NCBI RefSeq assembly: GCF_029024105.1
Contig: NZ_CP118963.1
Location: 1,302,001 to 1,366,000 of the forward strand
Direction: 5' to 3'
From: Acinetobacter lwoffii
Lineage (GTDB): Bacteria > Pseudomonadota > Gammaproteobacteria > Pseudomonadales > Moraxellaceae
Length of the DNA stretch: 64,000 nucleotides
The position numbers and the translations under genes were made by a program. Positions within the stretch are counted from its first letter, which is position 1, and every line of letters begins with the position of its first letter. The notes under the pieces are model-generated. The model did no database searches and was not told the origin of the DNA. It worked only from the letters and a program-made list of their open reading frames with translations. Below are positions 16,034 to 21,303 of the stretch, one piece after another.

Positions 16034-16058
16034 ACCACCGCCTACCTGGCGGTTTTTT
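16034..16058 (+). terminator. Intrinsic terminator between rha-like gene and tail tube
   Basis: Stem CCGCC/GGCGG with a five-base loop, followed by TTTTTTATTG, 25 nt before the tail tube start. Confidence 0.75.
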
Positions 16059-16083
16059 ATTGCCTAAAATTAAGGAGCACATT

Positions 16084-17022
16084 ATGTCATCCAAAGGCAC
16101 TGATGTAGTTATCTACATTGCAAAAGAAGAGTCACCTAATGTTCTGCCTGCAGTGCCTGTCTGGCATACGTTGCGTCGAAACTCTGACTCACTAAAGAAA
16201 ACTGTTTCACTTACCGAATCTGATGAAATTGTAGATTCTCGCTTTGATCAAGGCTCAATGGCCACTTCGGGTGAAGCGACTGGCACCATTGAGTATGAAC
16301 TATCGGCTTTAAGCCAAGATATTCTGCTTGAAGGTGTGGCTGGTAATGTGTTTGTTGATGATGCTTTAACTGGTGTAGCCACTCTTGAAATTGGTGGCAT
16401 GGAATTAGATACCTTTACCATTGTAAAGCATGATAAAAAACTAAACTTTACTCAGGTGTTCTCAGGTGCTCGTATCGGTGAATTAACCATTCAAGGCGAC
16501 ACCGAAGGCAAAATCACAGGCTCTGCAACAATTAGCGCTACAGGCTATGCAAATCCAGCAGTAAGCCCTGTAACTGCTCCACTTGCTGCACCTGATACAC
16601 CATTCATGTCATCTATCAATGTGAATACATTCAAGATCAATGGTGTGAGTACGGTGGGCACTGCGTGTGCTGAATCCTTCAGTATTACGATTAATAACAA
16701 CCTGACAGCTCGCCCATGTTTAGGTAATCAGAGCATCATTCCAAACCGCTACACTGAAGGCAAAGTGAATATTGGTCTTAGTGCGACAGTAGTTTTAACA
16801 GAACAGTCCAAAGCCTGGATTCCATATGTTGAATCGCGTGAAACCATGACTGCGGAAATTGGCATTGAAGATACTCAAGGCAATGCTTACGGGTTCCATT
16901 TCTCTAAATTGGAACTCGATAATGATGGCATGTCGGACACCAATGCGACCGACGACCACACGCTGGCTCTAGAGTTTAAGCAGGTCAAAGTGGCACCAAC
17001 CATCACACGTTCAGTTGCGTAA
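16084..17022 (+). CDS. Major tail tube protein (gpV-like)
   Basis: 312 residues from ATG 16084 behind AAGGAGCAC. An upstream in-frame start is unlikely as it runs into the terminator. The N-terminal half (VPVWHTLRRNSDSLKKTVSLTESDEIVDSRFDQGSMATSGEATGTIEYELS) matches the family of ~300-residue tail tube proteins in Acinetobacter/Pseudomonas siphophages, with a duplicated tube-fold-like domain. Hexameric rings stack round the tape measure. High Thr and Ala content and beta-rich prediction agree with a tube protein. Confidence 0.85.
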   Translation: MSSKGTDVVIYIAKEESPNVLPAVPVWHTLRRNSDSLKKTVSLTESDEIVDSRFDQGSMATSGEATGTIEYELSALSQDILLEGVAGNVFVDDALTGVATLEIGGMELDTFTIVKHDKKLNFTQVFSGARIGELTIQGDTEGKITGSATISATGYANPAVSPVTAPLAAPDTPFMSSINVNTFKINGVSTVGTACAESFSITINNNLTARPCLGNQSIIPNRYTEGKVNIGLSATVVLTEQSKAWIPYVESRETMTAEIGIEDTQGNAYGFHFSKLELDNDGMSDTNATDDHTLALEFKQVKVAPTITRSVA

Positions 17023-17038
17023 ATAGATTTAGAAAAGC

Positions 17039-17072
17039 AAAAAGCCCGTGACTCGTAATCATGGGCTTTTTT
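17039..17072 (+). terminator. Intrinsic terminator after tail tube gene
   Basis: AAAAAGCCCGTGA pairs with TCATGGGCTTTTT (one G-U pair) across a seven-base loop. Symmetric A/T runs may make it bidirectional. Confidence 0.8.
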
Positions 17073-17154
17073 GTGTTCACGACCTTATGGCAGAAGGAAG
17101 CAAACCATAGATGAATTATAACCCCAAACATCAAGTAAAGGTATAGGTATAAAT

Positions 17155-17634
17155 ATGGCATTTGGTATCGGCACAAGCACAAACACAGCTAAATGGTTTG
17201 ACTACAAGAAAGACGGTGATAAGCAGCAGCGCATTAAGATTAAAAGCGCTAATAATGAACTTTATCTCGCAAAGAATGAAGAGGCTGGGGTTCTATATCG
17301 CGCACAGCCTGACGATGAAAACAAAAAACCATTTCACTTCTTCCAATACAAAGCAGAAGCATTTTTAATTGAAGACTGGCAAGGCTTTGATATTCTTCAT
17401 ATCGGTGAAAATGGAGAACAGGAGTTGAAGCAGGATGTTGCATTTTCTCCTGAAATTGCCGGTGAAATTTTCCTAAATGGCGGCACTCAGGGTGTTGAGT
17501 TAATGATTTTTGTCTCAAAAAAGGCCATGGAAATCTCTAAAGAGTTTGAGGTTAACCGGCAGTTAATTTTGGGAAAGTTGCAGAACTCTACCGATACCTC
17601 AACCAGTTTGCTGGACTCAGTGACTACCAAATAA
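17155..17634 (+). CDS. Tail assembly chaperone G
   Basis: 159 residues (MAFGIGTSTNTAKWFDYKKDGDKQQRIKIKSANNELYLAK...), between tube and tape measure in lambda order. The N-terminal ~130 residues are the chaperone domain. The last 18 residues after residue 141 are read only when no frameshift occurs. A GGGAAAG heptamer at 17,571-17,577 lies in frame for -1 slippage. G and GT bind the tape measure and recruit tube subunits, and are absent from the virion. Confidence 0.8.
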   Translation: MAFGIGTSTNTAKWFDYKKDGDKQQRIKIKSANNELYLAKNEEAGVLYRAQPDDENKKPFHFFQYKAEAFLIEDWQGFDILHIGENGEQELKQDVAFSPEIAGEIFLNGGTQGVELMIFVSKKAMEISKEFEVNRQLILGKLQNSTDTSTSLLDSVTTK

Positions 17635-17906
17635 AGTTGCGTGAAAAGCAGGGGCATGAATTACCTGATCCGCCTGTATACTCATATACAGCCAATGCTT
17701 TAATTGAAGCCTACAACGTCATCTCACGCTCACGTCGATACGAGCAAGGCGCACCGTTGGCATTAAGCATTGCTGACTTAAATGCCTATTGTGAGCAGTA
17801 TGAGTTACCCGTAGAGCGTTATATTTTCAATGCAGTCATCTTTGATCTGGATAACCGGTTTATTGATGAGGCATATAAGAAGATGAGTAAAAGAAAAGCA
17901 CCTTAG
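17155..17906 (+). CDS. Tail assembly chaperone GT (frameshift fusion product)
   Basis: Predicted 250-residue fusion: the first 141 residues of G, then 109 residues read in the -1 frame from 17,577. The T part (about 142-250) contains QIKLREKQGHELPDPPVYSYTANALIEAYN and NAVIFDLDNRFIDEAYKKMSKR, like other T domains that bind the tail tube protein. No good start codon with a ribosome site exists for a separate T gene, since the first candidate in frame is TTG 17,637. The last codons form the left arm of a terminator. Confidence 0.8.
17571..17577 (+). other. -1 ribosomal frameshift slippery heptamer (G-to-GT)
   Basis: G GGA AAG in the zero frame, which slips to GGG AAA. This is the same heptamer used by lambda G-T. 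The zero frame ends 57 nt later at TAA (17,632-17,634). The -1 frame is open from here to TAG at 17,906 with the conserved-looking sequence VAELYRYLNQFAGLSDYQIKL immediately after the slip. Confidence 0.85.
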
Positions 17907-17917
17907 GGTGCTTTTTT
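17894..17917. terminator. Bidirectional intrinsic terminator (GT end / Arc-like gene end)
   Basis: AAAAGCACC pairs with GGTGCTTTT across a TTAG loop. The hairpin overlaps the stop codons of both converging genes (TAG of GT on plus, TAA of the Arc-like gene on minus) and provides T runs for both strands. Confidence 0.8.
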
Positions 17918-18286
17918 AAACTCATCCAGAATTGGACTTTTGTCTTTATTGTCAGCAATTAGCTCTAATTTCTCTATTAAAAACTTATATTTCTCAACCT
18001 CTAAATGTAATTCAGGGGTTGGGTTATTGGTGTATTGATGTTCAAGCTTGTTCAGTACATTACCGTATAGCATGCTTAGAGCAGTGGCAGTCCCAGATAA
18101 AAAACCCTTACCGTATTGGGCCTTTTCCTCGTCACTAAAAAAGGCAGACTCAAAACTTTGCTCAAGACGAGCGACCATCTCAGCGCTCTGAGAGCGGTTA
18201 TTTTCCTCAGCGGATTTCTCAATTTTTTGTTTTAGCTCAGGTGGCACACGCAATCGAACTATAGTGTGATCAGCTTGATTACTCAT
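17903..18286 (-). CDS. Arc-type ribbon-helix-helix repressor
   Basis: 127 residues on the opposite strand to all neighbouring phage genes. The N-terminal TIVRLRVPPELKQKIEKSAEENNRSQSAEMVARLEQSF is a standard Arc/Mnt ribbon-helix-helix (strand VRLRVP, helices from PPEL and SQSAEM). The C-terminal ~75 residues are helical and may drive tetramerisation, as in Mnt. Divergent from a second RHH gene across three palindromes, it is the likely repressor of the antirepressor gene. This matches the immI region of phage P22, where mnt and arc control ant. Confidence 0.85.
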   Translation of the reverse strand: MSNQADHTIVRLRVPPELKQKIEKSAEENNRSQSAEMVARLEQSFESAFFSDEEKAQYGKGFLSGTATALSMLYGNVLNKLEHQYTNNPTPELHLEVEKYKFLIEKLELIADNKDKSPILDEFKKAP

Positions 18287-18301
18287 CTAAAAACCTCAAT
18301 G

Positions 18302-18385
18302 CCACAAATTGTGGTAAATATTTCATGATAGGTATTTACATTACCACAAAGTGTGGCTATAGTTATTAAACGCCACAAATTGTGG
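18302..18385. promoter_or_regulatory. Three-copy operator array between divergent RHH genes
   Basis: CCACAAATTGTGG at 18,302-18,314, CCACAAAGTGTGG at 18,344-18,356 and CCACAAATTGTGG at 18,373-18,385. Two are perfect 13-bp palindromes and one has a single deviation. Starts are 42 and 29 bp apart. The last ends 18 nt before the plus-strand ATG and the first begins 16 nt beyond the minus-strand start, so both promoters are covered. Confidence 0.8.
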
Positions 18386-18403
18386 CATAAATAGGAGGAA
18401 ATA

Positions 18404-18559
18404 ATGAAAGAAGAATTTGTTTATGTAAAAGGTCGGCTAGACAGCGAACTACATAAAGAACTTAAGCTGATTGCTAAAGAGGATAAAAGATCAATCGTTT
18501 ATCTTATGAATGAAGCAGTCAAATTATTGGTAGAAAAACACAAGAGTGCGAAAGCATGA
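18404..18559 (+). CDS. Small ribbon-helix-helix regulator (Arc-like, 51 aa)
   Basis: ATG 18,404 with a strong AGGAGGAAAT ribosome site; 51 residues ending in ATGA. The sequence EEFVYVKGRLDSELHKELKLIAKEDKRSIVYLMNEAVKLLVEKHK has the strand, two helices and spacing of a minimal RHH protein, the size of P22 Arc (53 aa). As the first gene of the ant operon it would repress its own transcript early after ant expression. It lies directly downstream of the operator array, so autoregulation is expected. Confidence 0.78.
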   Translation: MKEEFVYVKGRLDSELHKELKLIAKEDKRSIVYLMNEAVKLLVEKHKSAKA

Positions 18560-18638
18560 AATCAATAGGCACAAAAAAACCTTGCTCCACTACCACATTT
18601 CGCAAGGTTCAGTTGCCATCACAGAAGGATGTAAACAC

Positions 18639-18929
18639 ATGTCAAATATAACCCATATCACTGAAGCGAATCAAGTTCAGATCAGTGAACACCAATTAGA
18701 ACGCTTTGTTGATTTTATTAACAATGCTGAAAAAGGCTTTAGCGACCTGCAAACCTTAGTCACTCTGATTATGGAAAAGTCTGAAAAGCACACAACAGCC
18801 TACACCTTAGCCTCAATCACTTGGGATCATTTGAATAAATGGGTAGATGAGTGCTGTGAAGAAGTTACCTACTTTGAGCAACATTCACCGAAAGCGGCAA
18901 AGTTATTAGCACAGGAGTCAGTGGCATGA
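18639..18929 (+). CDS. Hypothetical protein between RHH and antirepressor genes
   Basis: 96 residues from ATG 18,639 (AAGGA about 10 nt upstream), ending in an ATGA overlap with the antirepressor. It is acidic and helical (EHQLERFVDFINNAEKGFSDLQTLVTLIMEK...DHLNKWVDECCEEVTYFE). No family is recognised. Coupling to ant suggests an accessory role in the switch. An in-frame upstream start near 18,546 exists but has no ribosome site. A hairpin-forming repeat (AACCTTGC...GCAAGGTT, 18,578-18,609) lies just ahead. Confidence 0.6.
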   Translation: MSNITHITEANQVQISEHQLERFVDFINNAEKGFSDLQTLVTLIMEKSEKHTTAYTLASITWDHLNKWVDECCEEVTYFEQHSPKAAKLLAQESVA

Positions 18930-19708
18930 ATGCAAAATTAAATAACAGAGTGACTGTTGCTGATAAGGTTTTGGATATTGTTGAGTACCAAGGTCAGCGT
19001 GTTGTAACTTTCGCAATGGTTGATGAAGTTCATGGTCGCCCAGAAGGCACAGCTAAACGGAATTTTGGTACTAACAAAAAGCACTTAACAGAAGGTGAAG
19101 ATTACTTTGAAGTAGGTAAGGACGAAATTCGTTCCAACCTTCAAGACGGTGTTTTTTCTAAGTTTGCTTCTAATGGAGTATTGATCACTGAATCAGGTTA
19201 TCTCATGTTGGTTAAGTCATTTACCGACGACTTAGCTTGGAAGGTACAAAAACAATTAGTGAAGGGTTACTTCAAAGCCAAAGAGCTTATCCAAAACTTT
19301 GACCCAATGAAGTCTTTAGCTGATCCGCGCGTTTTGAGAGATTTGCTTCTAGGTTACTCTGAAAGGATTGTGGGTTTAGAGGAAGAAGTTCAGGAAATGA
19401 AGCCTTCAGTAGAGGCATATGATCGAATTGCCAAAGCTGATGGAAGTCTATGTCTAACCGATGCAGCTAAAGCTCTGCAAATGCGCCCAAAAGATCTAAT
19501 TGCCAAGCTTTCATCTGGTAAATGGATTTACAAGCGAGCAGGTAACTCTCACTGGCTAGGCTATCAAGACAAAGTGCAAGCTGGTTATCTGGAACATAAG
19601 ATAACTGAGGTGACGCGAGGTGATGGCACTACCAAAATTACTGAACAAGTTCGCATCACACCTAAAGGTTTGGCAAAGTTAGCTAAAGATCAAGGCGGCA
19701 CAGCATGA
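18926..19708 (+). CDS. Phage antirepressor, ORF6N plus KilAC (Ant) domains
   Basis: 260 residues. Residues of about 10-110 (VLDIVEYQGQRVVTFAMVDEVHGRPEGTAKRNFGTNKKHLTEGEDYFEV...SNGVLITESGYLMLVKSFTDDLAWKVQKQLVKGYF) are an ORF6N domain. Residues of about 155-255 (VEAYDRIAKADGSLCLTDAAKALQMRPKDLIAKLSSGKWIYKR...VRITPKGLAKLAKD) are the KilAC/ANT domain. Antirepressors bind and inactivate CI-type repressors and trigger induction. Overlaps on both sides (ATGA) show an operon with the upstream RHH gene and the downstream membrane gene. Confidence 0.92.
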   Translation: MNAKLNNRVTVADKVLDIVEYQGQRVVTFAMVDEVHGRPEGTAKRNFGTNKKHLTEGEDYFEVGKDEIRSNLQDGVFSKFASNGVLITESGYLMLVKSFTDDLAWKVQKQLVKGYFKAKELIQNFDPMKSLADPRVLRDLLLGYSERIVGLEEEVQEMKPSVEAYDRIAKADGSLCLTDAAKALQMRPKDLIAKLSSGKWIYKRAGNSHWLGYQDKVQAGYLEHKITEVTRGDGTTKITEQVRITPKGLAKLAKDQGGTA

Positions 19709-20031
19709 ATGATCTAGATTTTGAGTTGAGCGAAGACATTCTAAGCATGAGCCGTGATGAGTTGCTGGAAGATATTAAATATCGAATTCTGGCAGATCAT
19801 GAAATGATTCTCCTGCATGCCAAGGAAAGACGAATCTTGGAGCAGGAAAAATTAGAAATGATTACTCTCCTGCAAAGAGGTGATGCAGCTATGGCCCGCG
19901 CAATGGATAAAATGCGGGAGTACGATGCTTTAATAAAGCGAGGTACTAAGACCATCCTGATGTGGCGAACCAATTGCTATCTGCTAACAGCTATCTTGGT
20001 CATTGTGGCGATAGTCTTGATGATTAAGTAA
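19705..20031 (+). CDS. Tail-anchored coiled-coil membrane protein
   Basis: 108 residues, coupled to the antirepressor by an ATGA overlap. Residues of about 10-85 are charged and helical (SMSRDELLEDIKYRILADHEMILLHAKERRILEQEK...). Residues of about 88-106 (CYLLTAILVIVAIVLMI) form one membrane helix at the very C-terminus, which predicts a cytoplasmic domain anchored in the inner membrane. No family recognised. As the last gene of the immI-like operon it may act in superinfection immunity, but this is speculation. Confidence 0.6.
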   Translation: MNDLDFELSEDILSMSRDELLEDIKYRILADHEMILLHAKERRILEQEKLEMITLLQRGDAAMARAMDKMREYDALIKRGTKTILMWRTNCYLLTAILVIVAIVLMIK

Positions 20032-20035
20032 AAAC

Positions 20036-20059
20036 AACCATCCTTCGGGATGGTTTTTT
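20036..20059 (+). terminator. Terminator of the antirepressor operon
   Basis: AACCATCC/GGATGGTT stem with a stable TTCG tetraloop followed by TTTT. Confidence 0.85.
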
Positions 20060-20069
20060 CATGCTGGAA

Positions 20070-20079
20070 TTAGTATCTT
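20070..20079 (+). promoter_or_regulatory. Repeated TTAGTATCTT element (first copy), possible -10
   Basis: The same decamer occurs at 20,766-20,775. Both copies lie just after a hairpin terminator and about 30 nt before an orphan gene, so TAGTAT may act as a -10 box. No convincing -35 is visible. Confidence 0.35.
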
Positions 20080-20106
20080 GTGTTAAAAATTCGCAAAAAA
20101 AATGTT

Positions 20107-20736
20107 ATGTACGAATTAACACCAGATATTCAAGCACAAATGATTGTAAGGTCGCTCAACTCAAACTTTACGATAGCATTCCCTAAGTCGAAATCTCGCA
20201 ACTTTCCCGCTGCGCTGAGCCTAGCTAAGCTAGCTGATGAATTTGAGGAAAAGATAGATGGAAAAGCGGTTTACTACATCTCAACTTTCTCGATAAATCA
20301 AAAAAATTGTAGCTTATTGATTGCTTTGCTTGATCTGGCGATTGACTGGAAAGGGGTTCATATCTTCTTGGATGGCAAACCATTAAATAGGTCTAGATAC
20401 TTGGCTGAGATGCTGAGGTGTTACCGCAATTCCTTCAGGGTAAAAGACCACAAGGCATACTGTTTCGAGATAAAAGAAGACCTAGGGTCGCCCAACTATG
20501 GATCAATGATTTTTGAGTTAAGAATAATTAACGAGAATGACACTCTCTTGAGTAAAGAAAGTGATAAAAAGCCTACGCAATGGATTTATCCATGCAAGCA
20601 ACTCTCTGGCGCAGCTCGTTTTTTAAATAAGTGCCACCCCGCATCACTTCAGGATCAACTCCAAGCTAAAGCAGTTGAGGTTAGCTGTGATCTTTGTCCA
20701 AATTTTAATGCCTATGACCTTCAAGAGCTGGATTAA
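20107..20736 (+). CDS. Unknown soluble cargo gene in the tail operon
   Basis: 209 residues from ATG 20,107. GTG 20,080 in the same frame would add 9 residues, and neither start has a clear ribosome site. It begins MYELTPDIQAQMIVRSLNSNFTIAFPKSKSRNF and ends with EVSCDLCPNFNAYDLQELD. It is a mixed alpha/beta protein with a CxxC near the C-terminus and no signal or membrane segment. Flanked by its own terminators, it has the layout of a prophage moron. I do not recognise the family, so a cargo or defence role is only a possibility. Confidence 0.6.
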   Translation: MYELTPDIQAQMIVRSLNSNFTIAFPKSKSRNFPAALSLAKLADEFEEKIDGKAVYYISTFSINQKNCSLLIALLDLAIDWKGVHIFLDGKPLNRSRYLAEMLRCYRNSFRVKDHKAYCFEIKEDLGSPNYGSMIFELRIINENDTLLSKESDKKPTQWIYPCKQLSGAARFLNKCHPASLQDQLQAKAVEVSCDLCPNFNAYDLQELD

Positions 20737-20757
20737 TGTGCTCACATTTCTTTTTTG
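20735..20757 (+). terminator. Hairpin terminator after the cargo gene
   Basis: AATGTG/CACATT with a CT loop, followed by TCTTTTTT; it starts at the stop codon of the cargo gene. Confidence 0.55.
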
Positions 20758-20765
20758 AGAGAAAC

Positions 20766-20775
20766 TTAGTATCTT
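20766..20775 (+). promoter_or_regulatory. Repeated TTAGTATCTT element (second copy), possible -10
   Basis: Identical to 20,070-20,079 and placed 32 nt before the next gene's ATG, again just after a hairpin terminator. Confidence 0.35.
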
Positions 20776-20807
20776 ATCCCTGATAATTCTTAAAATCGGG
20801 GAATAAC

Positions 20808-21242
20808 ATGGCGCTTAAACCATGTAAGGAATGCGGAAACCAGATAAGCGATAAAGCTGAAAATTGTCCGCAATGTGGCGCAAAACAACCAAAGAAAACA
20901 TCATTATTCACTAAAATAGTGCTTGGCTTTATTATCTTTACGGTGATTATGATAATAGTTAGTGTGAATTCTGACACACCTCCATCCGAGCCGAGCGCAG
21001 AAACTCAGAAGATGATGCAACAAGCGCAAATTCAAACAGCTTTATCTGGGATACTTAAAGATCCAGAGTCTGCCAAATATGAGTTTGTAAGCGCACAATG
21101 TGGTCAAGTTAACTCTAAAAATAGTTTTGGTGGCTATGCCGGTGCAAAACGTTTTTTAAGTGATGGTGATAACGTTTACCTTGAAGACTACAACGCATCC
21201 AAATCTGAATTTAATGATTTATGGAAAAAGCACTGCCCATAG
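20808..21242 (+). CDS. Zinc-ribbon, single-pass membrane protein
   Basis: 144 residues. Residues 1-27 hold a zinc ribbon (CKECGNQISDKAENCPQCGAKQP). A lysine-rich linker and one membrane helix follow at about 33-53 (IVLGFIIFTVIMIIVSV). The rest (about 55-144) is an extracytoplasmic domain with ILKDPESAKYEF and CGQVNSKNSFGGYAGAKRF, which resembles small periplasmic domains of zinc-ribbon membrane proteins in bacteria. It was probably acquired as a moron gene, and an envelope function such as superinfection exclusion is conceivable. Start ATG 20,808 follows GGGGAATAAC. Confidence 0.7.
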   Translation: MALKPCKECGNQISDKAENCPQCGAKQPKKTSLFTKIVLGFIIFTVIMIIVSVNSDTPPSEPSAETQKMMQQAQIQTALSGILKDPESAKYEFVSAQCGQVNSKNSFGGYAGAKRFLSDGDNVYLEDYNASKSEFNDLWKKHCP

Positions 21243-21259
21243 ATTAAGCCCTTAAATAT

Positions 21260-21284
21260 AACCCCGCAAAAGCGGGGTTTTTTA
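21260..21284 (+). terminator. Terminator before tape measure gene
   Basis: Perfect CCCCGC/GCGGGG stem, AAAA loop, then TTTTTTATTG. It ends 20 nt before the tape measure ATG. Confidence 0.85.
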
Positions 21285-21303
21285 TTGCCCGCAGGAAAAC
21301 AAA

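Noticed and set aside
17637..17906. Separate gene starting at TTG 17,637
   Set aside because: The frame is open upstream to the GGGAAAG slippery site and encodes conserved-looking residues before the TTG, so it is the T part of a frameshift product.
18556..18651. 31-codon ORF overlapping the small RHH gene by ATGA
   Set aside because: The overlap is suggestive but the peptide lacks features, and its sequence coincides with a hairpin and the ribosome site of the next gene. Coding is not supported.
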